A stretch of DNA of 64,000 nucleotides from Acidilobaceae archaeon (GCA_027080775.1 JALWPV010000011.1:1-64000), one strand, 5' to 3'. Positions 51,941 through 61,171 are shown, counted from the first letter of the stretch. Notes: generated by a model not told the origin, from the sequence alone. Numbers and translations are program-made.

Positions 51941-54096
51941 ACGATTATCCTCGCATCCGCTATCGCGGCTCCCCGCTCGTACGACATCACGGGGTTCAAG
52001 TCCAGCTCTCGCACCTGGGGGATGTCAAGCATCAGCCGGGCGATTTTTAAGATTACCCCCGCGAGGGCCCTCTTGTCCCTAGGGGGCATGCCCCTGTAGC
52101 CCTCGAGGAGTCGCCTGCCCCTAATATCATTGACCATATCCAGCGCCTCGCAGGGCTCTATGGGCGCCACCCTTATCGAGACGTCCCTGATCGCCTCTAC
52201 TAGGACGCCGCCGAGGCCGAAGAGTAGCACTGGACCGAAGGTCTGATCCCTCCTGGAGCCTACTATGACCTCGAGGCCTTCAGGCACCATCTGCTGGTAT
52301 AGCACGCCCACGAGTCTGGCATCGGGTTTGTGAGCGGCCAGGCTACGGCTTATCTCATTGAACGCTCTCTCGGCCTCCTCAACGCTCTTGATACCGAGGA
52401 TTACCCCCCCAACGTCACTTTTGTGGATGACGTCGGGGCTAACTACCTTCGCCACAGCCGGCGTCCCGACCCTCTCGAGGCATGATGCCGCCTCCGAGCT
52501 ATCCCTAGCCAGGCAGTAGCGGGGCACTGGCAGGCCATAGGCCTCGAGGACCGCGAAGGCCTCGTGCTCGAGCAGCTTGCCTCCCCCACGCTTGACGGCC
52601 TCTTCGACTATGCGCTCAGCCTTCTCCTTAGCGTCGCCCGGCACGACCGCCCCAAGGCTCTCATAGGTCTCGCCACATGGCCTGGCGCCCCACCTGCAGG
52701 TGGAGCATCTGTAGAGGGCGTAGAGGGCGTTCGCAGCCTTATCGGGGAAGTCGTATACGGGTATGCCCCTGTTCTCTAGGTACTCCCTCATCCTCTTGGC
52801 GTACTCTGAGCCTATCGTCACCGTGACTACAGGCTTATCCCTATGCCTCCAGGCTACATCGGCTATGATATCAGCTATCCTCTCATGCATTGTTGGGGGC
52901 TGCATGAGAGCTAGGACCATCAGCATGTCAACCTCGTCGCTCTCTATGACTATCTTCATGGCCTTCTCGAAGTCCTCGGGCGTCGCGTCCCCCGTGAGGT
53001 CGACGGGGTTACCGACGGCTACCCTCTCAGGGAAGAACTGGCGGAGCCTGGCTTTGAGTTCTTCTGTGAACCTAGGGACTACGAGACCCAGCTCGGCCAG
53101 CCGATCAGCCGCTATCACACCCGGGCCCCCGGCGTTCGTCACTATCCCAACCCTGGGCCCTCGGGGCGGCGTGAGCCTGGCTAGGGCCTTGGCCATGTCG
53201 AAGAGTTTTATGGGCTCATCGACCTCTATCACTCTGGCTTGCTTGAAGGCTGCGCGGTAAACAGCGTAGTCGCCGGCTAGGGCTGCTGTGTGGCTCGCGG
53301 CGGCGGCTGCCCCGGCGCTGGTCCTGCCAGCCTTGAGTACCACGACGCTTTTACCCGCCTCCGTGAGCCTCCTAGCAGCCTCTATGAAGGCCCTGCCGCG
53401 GCCGGGGTTTATGGATTCGAGATACATAACTATGACTTTTATGTGCTCGTCCTCGGCGAAGTACTCTAGGAGGTCAACTTCGTCTACATCAATCTTGTTG
53501 CCGAAGTTCACCGCCTTGCTTATGCCTATACCTTCATCGGCCGCCCAGTCCATGATGCTGGCGAGGAAGGCGCCGCTCTGGCTTATGATAGCTATGGGCC
53601 CCTTGTGGGGCCTCTTCATCCTATCCTTCGGTAGGAAGAAGGTGTCAACGCCCGAGAGCGCGTTGTAGACGCCTATGCAGTTGGGCCCTATGAGCCTCAT
53701 GCCGTACCTCTTTATTATTGCCTTTAGCTGCTCTTGCAGCATCCTACCCTTCTCTCCAGACTCGGCGAAGCCGCCGCTTACCACTATCACTCCCTTAGCG
53801 CCGACGCGTCCAGCCTCCTCCACTATGGGGGGAGTCGCCTCAGCCCTCACTGCGACTACTACGAGCTCCGGGGGCTCCGGGAGTGATGAGAGGTTTGGGT
53901 AAGCTTTCAACCCGAGTATCTCATCGTACTTAGGGTTGACGGGGTATATTGCTCCCTTATAGGATTCTAGGAGGTTCTCTACTATGGCCCGCCCTATGCT
54001 CCCCGGCCTCTTGGAGGCGCCCACCACTGCTATGCTCTTGGGGTAGAAGAATACGTCGATCTCGGTCTTCGAGGGTTTAACTATCCTCCTCTCCAA
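51937..54096 (-). CDS. ADP-forming acetyl-CoA synthetase, fused alpha-beta
   Basis: 719 residues. Alpha part (1-460): FFYPKSIAVVGASKRPGSIG, LIGPNCIGVYNA, ISQSGAFLASIMDWA and the phosphohistidine region AAASHTAALAGDYAVYRAAF. Beta part (about 485-719) is an ATP-grasp domain (LLEHEAFAVLEAYGLPVPRY, VAKVVSPDVIHKSDVGGV). Converts acyl-CoA, ADP and phosphate to acid, CoA and ATP, the main substrate-level ATP step in peptide-fermenting archaea. A trace of two cysteines (CSTCRWGARPC) lies in the inter-domain linker. Confidence 0.92.
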   Translation of the reverse strand: MERRIVKPSKTEIDVFFYPKSIAVVGASKRPGSIGRAIVENLLESYKGAIYPVNPKYDEILGLKAYPNLSSLPEPPELVVVAVRAEATPPIVEEAGRVGAKGVIVVSGGFAESGEKGRMLQEQLKAIIKRYGMRLIGPNCIGVYNALSGVDTFFLPKDRMKRPHKGPIAIISQSGAFLASIMDWAADEGIGISKAVNFGNKIDVDEVDLLEYFAEDEHIKVIVMYLESINPGRGRAFIEAARRLTEAGKSVVVLKAGRTSAGAAAAASHTAALAGDYAVYRAAFKQARVIEVDEPIKLFDMAKALARLTPPRGPRVGIVTNAGGPGVIAADRLAELGLVVPRFTEELKARLRQFFPERVAVGNPVDLTGDATPEDFEKAMKIVIESDEVDMLMVLALMQPPTMHERIADIIADVAWRHRDKPVVTVTIGSEYAKRMREYLENRGIPVYDFPDKAANALYALYRCSTCRWGARPCGETYESLGAVVPGDAKEKAERIVEEAVKRGGGKLLEHEAFAVLEAYGLPVPRYCLARDSSEAASCLERVGTPAVAKVVSPDVIHKSDVGGVILGIKSVEEAERAFNEISRSLAAHKPDARLVGVLYQQMVPEGLEVIVGSRRDQTFGPVLLFGLGGVLVEAIRDVSIRVAPIEPCEALDMVNDIRGRRLLEGYRGMPPRDKRALAGVILKIARLMLDIPQVRELDLNPVMSYERGAAIADARIIV

Positions 54097-54164
54097 ACCG
54101 GGGTACCCCCGCTCTGATAGGTGGCGGGCATAGGAATTAAAGTGAGAGTGAACGCGTGAGACAC

Positions 54165-54947
54165 TTAGCCTACGTAGTCGTAGAATACGTAGTCATCACC
54201 TGCTGCCAGTATCTGCTGCAGCTTAGCGTAGAGCCTGGCAAGGCTATCAGGGTCGTGCACGCTGACGGGCAGCACTTCCCCTATGAAGCCCGACAGGTAG
54301 AGGGCCTCCGATATGCTGAGTGCCAGGTTCCTCGTAAAGTCATCGATGCCATCCATGGAATTCACGAGGCTAGAGAGGTACCCCTCCTCGCCTAGGCGGG
54401 GGATTATCTCCTCCAGCACCTCCCGCCGGAGGAGGTCCGCCTTGCTCACCACGTTTACCTGGGGCAGCTGTAGCCTCACCGCCACGCTAGAGGCTAGCGT
54501 TAGTATCGAGACCATGCCTATTGGCTCCTCGAAGAACATGGGGTCCATGAGGAAGACAGTCGCTGAGGGTCTATCCTCTATGATCGCTCTCACGACGACC
54601 GGCCCTCCGATACGGTAGGCGAATAGCTCGAGCTGGCCGGGGGTATCGATTATCACGTAGTCCGGGTTTATATCATCTATCTTTGATCTAATCTCCGTGA
54701 CATGGGCGAACGATGTATCCACGGCAGCTATCAGGGCGCCATTCGGGCCGAGGCCCCTCTCCATAAACTCCTCGACGCTCACATAGTCCCTAATATCAAC
54801 CTCTGGGTCATAAGGAAGCTTCTCGGCCGCAGGGTCATAGTTGACCCTGGCAACACTCGGCCCATATCCCTCAATGGTATCCGCCAGCTCCGCCGTAAGA
54901 GTGGACTTACCGCTCCCAGCAGGCCCCACCATCACTATGAACCGCAA
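54165..54947 (-). CDS. GPN-loop GTPase
   Basis: About 260 residues. FIVMVGPAGSGKSTLTAELA (P-loop), ARVNYDPAAEKLPY, the GPN insertion in RGLGPNGAL, and VIIDTPGQLELFAYR define the GPN GTPases, which act as dimers and help assemble RNA polymerase in eukaryotes. TTG 54947 is chosen: the frame runs on to 55127, but those 60 residues are Pro/Arg-rich, unlike the family, and coincide with a strong hairpin. Confidence 0.88.
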   Translation of the reverse strand: MRFIVMVGPAGSGKSTLTAELADTIEGYGPSVARVNYDPAAEKLPYDPEVDIRDYVSVEEFMERGLGPNGALIAAVDTSFAHVTEIRSKIDDINPDYVIIDTPGQLELFAYRIGGPVVVRAIIEDRPSATVFLMDPMFFEEPIGMVSILTLASSVAVRLQLPQVNVVSKADLLRREVLEEIIPRLGEEGYLSSLVNSMDGIDDFTRNLALSISEALYLSGFIGEVLPVSVHDPDSLARLYAKLQQILAAGDDYVFYDYVG

Positions 54948-54995
54948 CCTCCAAGGCACCCTTCTAGCCCGCCTGGAAGGGCCGGGAGTGACCCG

Positions 54996-55041
54996 CCCCG
55001 TGCACACGCGTCCCCGATACTCGGGGCCTGTTCGCACGGGA
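54996..55041. other. Nested GC-rich hairpin upstream of the GPN GTPase gene
   Basis: Outer arms CCCGTGC (54997-55003) and GCACGGG (55034-55040) enclose a perfect inner hairpin CCCCGA-TAC-TCGGGG (55012-55026), leaving unpaired internal segments on both sides (55004-55011 and 55027-55033). The shape, a stem, an internal pocket and an apical stem, resembles a structured RNA such as an H/ACA guide, but no ACA box or kink-turn is certain. A terminator or leader structure is the alternative. Confidence 0.4.
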
Positions 55042-55206
55042 CCGGGGTCCGGCTGCAGGGTAAGGAGTGGAGGCCTATAAGCGCTTACATACACGGAGGG
55101 TTGCCCAGGGGCGGAAGTTGACCTCATAGCCCCCGGGCGGCTCGGTGCTGGAACGCTCGGCCATCCCCTCCACGAGGCCCTCAGCAGGGTGTGGGTATAA
55201 GTTGGA

Positions 55207-55479
55207 CTACTGGCCCCTTAACTCCTCGCGGGCGGTCCTCATCTCCCTCATGGTCTTCCAGAGCGTGGGCTGCACCCAGAGGATCCACGCTGGGACCTTC
55301 TTCACGAACTCGTATGCCTCCTCCCAGCTCTCGAGGCCGAGAGCGGCTGCCAGCTGCTCGAGACTCATCTCGACCCTTACATACCTCTGGAGTATATCCA
55401 GGACTTCCTCATCTATCACTATCTCCTTCTCGCCGACCTTCACCTTGTAGACCCTCTCCTCCGACACCCGGGAATGCAC
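55207..55479 (-). CDS. Small conserved-type hypothetical protein
   Basis: Not recognised by name. 90 residues: beta start RVYKVKVGEKEIVIDEEV, then helices LDILQRYVRVEMSLEQLAAA and LESWEEAYEFVKKVPAWILW, and a basic end. GTG 55479 or GTG 55467 could start it. Balanced composition and codon use like its neighbours make it a probable gene. It lies between the GPN region and tRNA-Pro. Confidence 0.6.
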   Translation of the reverse strand: MHSRVSEERVYKVKVGEKEIVIDEEVLDILQRYVRVEMSLEQLAAALGLESWEEAYEFVKKVPAWILWVQPTLWKTMREMRTAREELRGQ

Positions 55480-55530
55480 CCCCTAGGGGGGAGCTTGCCG
55501 GCAGGACTCTATAAAAGGACTATGCAGCGA

Positions 55531-55642
55531 TGGTGGGGCCGCCGGGATTTGAACCCGGGACCACCAGCGCTCCGGGCGTGCCCCCAGAGCGGGGGGCTTC
55601 GCGCCCCAGGCTGGCATCCTAGCCAGGCTAGACGACGGCCCC
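55531..55642 (-). tRNA. tRNA-Pro (anticodon GGG) with 34-base intron
   Basis: Mature part on the minus strand: acceptor GGGGCCG/CGGCCCC, D arm GTCT/GGAT-type, anticodon stem CCAGC/GCTGG with loop CTGGGG-C, T arm CCGGG-TTCAAAT-CCCGG. CCA is encoded at 55533-55531. The loop is interrupted after position 37 by a 34-base G+C-rich segment, the canonical archaeal intron site, to be removed by the splicing endonuclease. A TATA-like CATTATAAC lies at 55675-55683. Confidence 0.85.
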
Positions 55643-55771
55643 TCCCACTGCTACTTGTTCTCCCTGGCCAGGGTTATAATGCATTACCGGCGCCTCGAGT
55701 GGTTAGCGGTGATGCCTGTTAAAGAATAACCTGGTAGTGTGGGGAGCGGCTAGAAGTTGCGTTCTGTAGCC

Positions 55772-56131
55772 CTAGTGTACTACGAATATCAGCAGTATCG
55801 ACACGAGTAGCCCGTAGATGGCGATTCCCTCTCCCATAGCGACTATCAGGAGGCCCATACCGCTTACTTCTCTCTTCTCTGCGATTGCACTCACAGCGGC
55901 TGCGCCCGCGACGCCTACGGCATAGCCCCCGCCTATGCCTGCTAGGCCAACGGCTAGGCCGGCGCCGAGCGTTTTACCTAGTGCTGCGCCGCTGGTGCCA
56001 CCGCCGCCGCCTCCGCCTGCCTGTGCTGAAGCTATGGTTGGCGCCGTCGCTAGCGCCAAGGCGACGGCGACGAACGCCACGCTGGCCAGTACCAGCAGGG
56101 CGGTTCTCCTCGTGATAGCCACTAAGTTCAC
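55772..56131 (-). CDS. atpK: A/V-type ATP synthase subunit K (proteolipid c)
   Basis: About 119 residues from GTG 56131. An N-terminal helix and Gly-rich linker are followed by two membrane helices: GLAVGLAGIGGGYAVGVAGA and GMGLLIVAMGEGIAIYGLLV, the second with the ion-carrying glutamate (MGEG). Forms the rotor ring of the membrane sector. The start is set by a TATA box 28 bases upstream; the frame extends to 56215 without family resemblance. Alone here, not in an atp operon. Confidence 0.88.
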   Translation of the reverse strand: MNLVAITRRTALLVLASVAFVAVALALATAPTIASAQAGGGGGGGTSGAALGKTLGAGLAVGLAGIGGGYAVGVAGAAAVSAIAEKREVSGMGLLIVAMGEGIAIYGLLVSILLIFVVH

Positions 56132-56154
56132 CCGGGATACACCTTGAAGGACCG

Positions 56155-56163
56155 GTATAAAAG
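56155..56163 (-). promoter_or_regulatory. TATA box for atpK
   Basis: Minus-strand CTTTTATACC centred 28 bases before GTG 56131, a textbook archaeal TATA box that fixes a leaderless start. Confidence 0.6.
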
Positions 56164-56290
56164 CACGGTGCCTACCACCGGAATGTATCCCCCAGAGCAT
56201 GTAGGAGGGTGTCACACGCTAGATACAGGGGCCGCCCTCCCAAGCATCAGCCGCGCCTAGCTTCCTCTCCGAGGGTAGCGGGTGGTCTAG

Positions 56291-56833
56291 ATGATACTAT
56301 CAGACCGCGATATAGAGGCGCTCATAAGGATTGGAGAGTTGAGGGTTGAGCCGCTCTTCCACGACACTATCAGGGAGAATGGGCTGGACCTGAGGTTGGG
56401 CAGGGGGTACTGCGTGCTGAGGGGCAGACGGGACCTCGTCCTAGACCCTAGGAGCCCCCCGAACCCTCTAGAACTGTATGATTGCAGGGAAGCGGGTGAC
56501 CACCTGATAGTACCCCCCGGGAGGAGGATGCTCCTCCACACGCTTGAGTATATCAGGCTACCGGAGTACGTCGCCGGGCTGGTGAACCTGAGGAGCACGT
56601 GGGCCAGGACGGGCATCTACATACCCGCCACGGTGGTTGACGCGGGCTTCGAGGGCCAGCTCACCATAGAGGTCGTGGGTAGCGAGTTCCCAGTCAAGCT
56701 CTACCCCGGGGACAGGTTCCTCCACCTAGTCCTAGTGAAGTTAAACACTCCCACAGCGAGGCCGTACAGCGGCGAGTACCACGGCCAGAAGGGTGTGAGG
56801 CTTCCAAAGTTCATGGCTTGGAAGGCCTCGTGA
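56291..56833 (+). CDS. dcd: dCTP deaminase
   Basis: 180 residues. MILSDRDIEALIRIGELRVE opening, then LRSTWARTGIYIPATVVDAG and GFEGQLTIEVVG carry the catalytic Glu and substrate loop. Converts dCTP to dUTP for thymidylate synthesis. Full-length trimer-forming enzyme with an intact C-terminal Tyr/Gln region (YSGEYHGQKGVRLPKF). Confidence 0.95.
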   Translation: MILSDRDIEALIRIGELRVEPLFHDTIRENGLDLRLGRGYCVLRGRRDLVLDPRSPPNPLELYDCREAGDHLIVPPGRRMLLHTLEYIRLPEYVAGLVNLRSTWARTGIYIPATVVDAGFEGQLTIEVVGSEFPVKLYPGDRFLHLVLVKLNTPTARPYSGEYHGQKGVRLPKFMAWKAS

Positions 56834-56905
56834 GTCCTGGGCGCTGCTCCGCCGTCGCCTCTACAATAAAATCCTCAGGTACCAGCCCTCCCCTAGGGAG
56901 GAGGC

Positions 56906-58384
56906 TTGACTTCCGCCGACTCCGCGGTATTAAAGCTGACCTCAGCGTCCTGCCCCAGCCTTGATGAAATAGTTAGCGCTGCCCTGGGAGAGTCGAGGGT
57001 CATTGTCGGCAGCGACCTGAAGGAGAAGACTGCGGAGGCGAGGCGGCTCTACCTAAAGGAGGCCGAGGCAAGGCCCCTTTACGGCTACTGCACGGGGCTC
57101 GGGGCCCTCCAGGGGGAGAAGGCCCCCTGCGGCCCGGGATATGAAGACCGCATCCTAGACGAACACGCCGCCGGCATCGGCCCCTGGGCTCCCCCGTGGC
57201 TTGTCAGGGGCTTCCTCGCCATATGGCTCAGCCAGGCCTCTAGGGGAGGCCACCCCCTGAGGCCTCTCCTAGTCGAGCAGGTGGAGGAGGCCCTCGCAGC
57301 AGGACTCATCCCCCTGGTACCTCTCTATGGAAGCGTGGGGGCAAGCGGCGACCTAGCACCATCGTCGCACGCGCTTAGGTGCATACTGAGAGGGCGGGGC
57401 GAGGCCCTGCTGGGGGGCGAAAGGCTCCCCTGCAGGGAGGCCCTCGCTAGAGTAGGCCTGGGCCCCGTGGATCTCGAGGCCGGGGAGGCGCTAGCAGCCA
57501 TAAACAACACCGCGTGGAGCACAGCCCTTGCAGGGGCCGCGGTCTGGTCAGGCCTGACGCTGCTGGAGACTGGGTTGAGGGTGGCTGGGTACGCCCTCGA
57601 GGCAATAGGCTTCAACCCAGAGGAGTTCGGCCTAGGCGCCCAGGCGAAGCTCCACGAGGGCCAGGCCCGAGTCGCTAGGAAGCTGGGAGCCCTCAGGCCC
57701 CGCGAGAGGCCTGAGAGGCTCCAGGATCCCTACAGTATGAGGTGCATACCCCAGGTCTATGGGGCCAGCCTCGAGGCTCTGGAGTGGGCTAGGGGCCTCG
57801 TGGAGAGGGAGGCCTGCAGCCCCACCACGAACCCTGTTATAGCCGGGGGAAGGGCGTGGCACACCTGCAACTTCAACACGATCTACGCTGGCCTGGCCGC
57901 TGAGGCCTCGGCGCTGGCGTTGGTTCAGGTGGCCAATATTACACTTTATAGGATAGAGAGGCTCCTAGAGGCGAGGATTAATGGTGTGAGCGACTTCCTC
58001 GCCGCCCCTGGGAGTAGTGTGGGGGCGATGATACTCCAGTACACCGCTGCATCCCTAGCCGCCGAGGCCAGGTCGCTCATGCACCCCAGGCTCGCGGAGT
58101 GGATACCGACGAGTCTGGGCCACGAGGACGCCAACCCCATGAGCCCCAACGCAGCCCTGAGGGCCCTGAGGGTGGCGTGGATCCTCTCCTGGCTCCAGGC
58201 CATAGAGGCCGTTATGGCCTCCCTGATAAGGGCCAGGAAGGGCCTACCAGACCCCCTAGGCGTTAACGCCTCCCTCGAGGATCCCTCGGGCTCTGCCGCT
58301 AGGGCGAGGAGGGCCATACATAGCGGCCGCCTACTCATTATCCTAGACAGCCTGGGCCAGCCTCGGGGGGCAGCGGTTGCCTAG
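56906..58384 (+). CDS. hutH: Histidine ammonia-lyase
   Basis: 492 residues. GSVGASGDLAPSSHALRC holds the Ala-Ser-Gly that forms the MIO electrophile; YGYCTGLGALQGEKA replaces the usual YGVNTGFG; INNTAWSTALAG and SPTTNPVIAGG are further active-site strands. Deaminates histidine to urocanate, the substrate of HutU encoded 45 kb away. Not in an operon with the other hut genes; it overlaps the polynucleotide kinase gene by eight bases. Confidence 0.92.
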   Translation: MTSADSAVLKLTSASCPSLDEIVSAALGESRVIVGSDLKEKTAEARRLYLKEAEARPLYGYCTGLGALQGEKAPCGPGYEDRILDEHAAGIGPWAPPWLVRGFLAIWLSQASRGGHPLRPLLVEQVEEALAAGLIPLVPLYGSVGASGDLAPSSHALRCILRGRGEALLGGERLPCREALARVGLGPVDLEAGEALAAINNTAWSTALAGAAVWSGLTLLETGLRVAGYALEAIGFNPEEFGLGAQAKLHEGQARVARKLGALRPRERPERLQDPYSMRCIPQVYGASLEALEWARGLVEREACSPTTNPVIAGGRAWHTCNFNTIYAGLAAEASALALVQVANITLYRIERLLEARINGVSDFLAAPGSSVGAMILQYTAASLAAEARSLMHPRLAEWIPTSLGHEDANPMSPNAALRALRVAWILSWLQAIEAVMASLIRARKGLPDPLGVNASLEDPSGSAARARRAIHSGRLLIILDSLGQPRGAAVA

Positions 58385-59666
58385 GGTGACCCTTGACCTC
58401 ACGCTGGGCGAGCAGGCGCGGATCTTCGGGCCGGCGAGGGTCAGGGTCGTCAAGGGCTCTGTCAGCATCCTCGGGGCCGAGCTGGGCTCGGGCGAGGAGT
58501 TCGAGCTGCGCAGGTTCAGGAGCTACCCCATAACCTCGCTGTCAGAGCACAGCAGCGTCGAGGTAGACGTAGGAGAGGGGGGACGCGTGGAGGCCCCTGT
58601 CGAGGGGGAGAACCACTACTTCCAATGGCTCGAGGCCGCCGACGAGGTCATCAGGGAGTCCAGGGGGCCCACAGTCGTGGCAGTCATGGGCCCCGTCGAG
58701 GCCGGTAAGACAAGCTACGCCGCCCTCCAGGCCAACAGGGCCTTGGCGCATAGCATTGTCTCGGCCATCATAGACGCCGATATAGGCCAGGCCGACATAG
58801 GCCCCCCGGGGTTCGTGAGCCTCGCAATACCCTCCTCGTGGGTCGAGTGGCTCAGGGCCCTCGAGCCTCTTAGGATGAAGTTCGTCGGCTCGATAGAGCC
58901 CGCACCCGTCGCCGGGAGGCTCATAACCGCCTCGCGGGAGCTAGTCGATGCCGCTAGGAGGAGGGGCTCGGGGCTCGTCGTGGTCGACACTGACGGGTGG
59001 ACCGAGGGCTGGCAGGCCATGGAGTTGAAGTCCGACCTAGCCTGGGCCATAGAAGCCGATTACATCGTAGTCCTAGGCGACGACGAGCTGGCGCGCTACA
59101 TGAGGAGGGCCACGCAGGCCAGCGTCTACAGCCTGCCCTCCCCAACAGTGAAGGCTGAGAGGGACCGCGGCGACAGGCGCCTCCTCAGGGCCGAGAATTA
59201 TAGGAGGTTCCTAACCGGCGCCCGCGTCGAGGTGGACCTTGAGAGGGTATCGGTTAGGGGTAGCTGCTCGCTGTCCGGGACGCCGGTTAGGGACGAGCAG
59301 ATAACTAGGGAGACCGTCCACAGCCTCGGTGTGGAGGCCGTACGCGTGACCAGGTACCCCGGTGGCCTCTGTATTGTAGTAGACAGCCAGAGCCCCCCGG
59401 ACCCCCAAGCCGTCAGGAGCCTTCAGAGGCGGCTGGGCGTTAGGGAGCTACTCGTAGCCTACACCGGAGGCTTCGACGGCGTCCTCTCAGCCCTCACGAC
59501 GAGGGACGGGAACGAGTACCCAGCCCTCCTGAGGGAGGTGGACCTCAACTCGATGAGGGCTGTCTTCGACACATGCTGCCACGTAGAGCCTGTGGCTGTC
59601 TCGTTCAGCAGGTTGAGGCTAGGTGAGAACTACAGCGAGGTGGGGAGGGGCAGGATATGGGTGTAA
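58377..59666 (+). CDS. Polynucleotide 5'-hydroxyl-kinase (Clp1/Grc3 family)
   Basis: 429 residues. Central P-loop AVMGPVEAGKTSYAAL, SAIIDADIGQADIGPPGFVS and VVVDTDGWTEGWQAM match archaeal Clp1-type RNA/DNA 5'-kinases, flanked by an N-terminal beta domain and a C-terminal beta-rich domain. Acts in RNA 5'-end healing or tRNA/rRNA processing. TTG start overlaps hutH by eight bases. Confidence 0.85.
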   Translation: MPRVTLDLTLGEQARIFGPARVRVVKGSVSILGAELGSGEEFELRRFRSYPITSLSEHSSVEVDVGEGGRVEAPVEGENHYFQWLEAADEVIRESRGPTVVAVMGPVEAGKTSYAALQANRALAHSIVSAIIDADIGQADIGPPGFVSLAIPSSWVEWLRALEPLRMKFVGSIEPAPVAGRLITASRELVDAARRRGSGLVVVDTDGWTEGWQAMELKSDLAWAIEADYIVVLGDDELARYMRRATQASVYSLPSPTVKAERDRGDRRLLRAENYRRFLTGARVEVDLERVSVRGSCSLSGTPVRDEQITRETVHSLGVEAVRVTRYPGGLCIVVDSQSPPDPQAVRSLQRRLGVRELLVAYTGGFDGVLSALTTRDGNEYPALLREVDLNSMRAVFDTCCHVEPVAVSFSRLRLGENYSEVGRGRIWV

Positions 59667-59805
59667 GTCATCGGGGAGGTACCGCTTAAGCCTCTAGCTA
59701 ATCAACTCCCACTACCCCCAGAAGCGATGGGGCCCGATGAGGAGCGATGGGCAGCCTCAGCCCCCAATGAGGGGCTATGTGGAGCCATTGTAGCGCTGAG
59801 GGCGC

Positions 59806-60543
59806 ATGGGGGGTCGAGGCGTGGGGGGGCTCTATGCTACGGCGGATATACACGCCCCCAGGTACTACGCCCTCTTCCGGGAAGCTCTAGCTAGACTCTC
59901 CCGGGAGGCTGGTGAGGTGTGCGCCCTGATTCTGGCCGGCGACATCGTCGATAGTGGCAAGGCGTCTATGTTGGAGCCCGTATTGAGGGCGATAGACTCG
60001 GAGCTGGGCGCTGTCAAGGTTGTGGCCGTCTTCGGCAACGAGGAGTACGAGGAGGTTAGGGATACTCTCAAGAGGATAAGTGCTGGGAGGGTCGAGTGGC
60101 TCGATGATAGCGTGACATACGTGGAGTGTAACGGCGAGAGAGTGGGCATAGTCGGCACCTCGGGGGCCCTCGACAGGCCTACGCGGTGGCAGAGGAGACA
60201 CAAGCCACACCTTGCCAGGCTCTACGCTGAGAGGCCGAGGATAGTTGAGGGCCTCCTCTCTGAGGCTAAGCGTAACGCTGACAGGGTGGTACTGGTATCC
60301 CACTACGGCCTCTCCCGGGCCACCCTCAGGGGTGAGGATCCGAGGTTCTGGCCCGAGATGTATAGCAGTGCTCTAGAGGATGTCGTTAGGAGGCTCAGGC
60401 CCGACGCCGCAGTGCACGGCCACGCCCATAATGGCACACCCTACGCCCTCGTCGGCGGCGTGCCCGTGTATAATGTGGCCCTCCCCTTGAATAGGAGGAT
60501 TGTTGAGGTGAAGTGGAGGAGGGGCCTAGAGGCCTTCCTGTAA
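59806..60543 (+). CDS. Metallophosphoesterase (COG2129-like)
   Basis: 245 residues. LYATADIHAPRYYALF, LILAGDIVDSG, VFGNEEYEEV (GNE/D-type), VLVSHYGLSRAT and VHGHAHNGTPYALV are the five metal-binding blocks of a calcineurin-like phosphoesterase. The substrate is unknown. ATG 59806 or GTG 59821. The 139 bases before it contain repeated GATGRGG words but no feature I can establish. Overlaps the next convergent gene by 18 bases. Confidence 0.82.
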   Translation: MGGRGVGGLYATADIHAPRYYALFREALARLSREAGEVCALILAGDIVDSGKASMLEPVLRAIDSELGAVKVVAVFGNEEYEEVRDTLKRISAGRVEWLDDSVTYVECNGERVGIVGTSGALDRPTRWQRRHKPHLARLYAERPRIVEGLLSEAKRNADRVVLVSHYGLSRATLRGEDPRFWPEMYSSALEDVVRRLRPDAAVHGHAHNGTPYALVGGVPVYNVALPLNRRIVEVKWRRGLEAFL

Positions 60544-61170
60544 GAGGCCCTCCTCGTCCCACATTATACCAGCCTCGAGGAGCCTCTTAACGCCCGGCGC
60601 TATCCAGGGCCCTCCATCCCTCACGGGGTAGGCGTAGGGCAGCTCTAGCTCCAGGCTACCCAGGGGCGTCTTAATGGTGAGCCGGGGCGAGACCGCTAGC
60701 TCTATCTCGTCGAGGCTCGCACCCCCAGCGACCATGAGCGCCACCTTGACGGCACCGTCGATGCTTAGCTGCGCCCTCCCCAGGTTCCTCTTGGCGGCAT
60801 TCGTGTATATCATTGAGAGGAGCCTGGTCCTACCCCTGGGGGGGTGATCGCCCATGATGCCCCCAACGATTATACAGCAGGCTCTGGAGGCCTCCCATGG
60901 CTCCAGCCTCCTAGGAGCCCAGGGATCCAGGACTATGGCCTCGGTCCTATTGTAGAGCGTTGATCCGCTCCAGAGCATGGCCTCGGCACCCAAGCGCTCC
61001 ACGAGGGCGGCCAGCTCTGGCCTCCTGAGGTTAGCTATTGTAACCCCGAAGCCCTCGCTCTCCGCGACCCTGACAGCCTCCCTGTACTCCTCCAGCATCC
61101 ACCTCGACATTCCATCCTCCATGTGCTCTATGACCACCCTCAAGCGGGGCCCCAGGGGCTTTGGAGGCAA
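60526..61170 (-). CDS. SFM1-like SPOUT methyltransferase (PF04252)
   Basis: 214 residues. VVIEHMEDGMSRWMLEEYRE, IVLDPWAPRRLEPWEASRAC, the knot segment IIVGGIMGDHPPRGRTRLLS, NLGRAQLSIDGAVKVALMVA and SLDEIELAV match the SFM1/DUF431 group. Yeast SFM1 methylates an arginine of ribosomal protein uS3; the archaeal substrate is unknown. The start is uncertain: TTG 61170, or TTG 61143/GTG 61137 if the TATA at 61172-61183 is used. Confidence 0.75.
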   Translation of the reverse strand: MPPKPLGPRLRVVIEHMEDGMSRWMLEEYREAVRVAESEGFGVTIANLRRPELAALVERLGAEAMLWSGSTLYNRTEAIVLDPWAPRRLEPWEASRACCIIVGGIMGDHPPRGRTRLLSMIYTNAAKRNLGRAQLSIDGAVKVALMVAGGASLDEIELAVSPRLTIKTPLGSLELELPYAYPVRDGGPWIAPGVKRLLEAGIMWDEEGLLQEGL

Positions 61171-61171
61171 C

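Noticed and set aside
59715-59800. Possible C/D box small RNA before the metallophosphoesterase gene
   Set aside because: GATGAGG-like words and a CTGA at 59792 are present, but no exact RTGATGA box C and no convincing D'/C' pair, so the repeats of GATGRGG are not enough.
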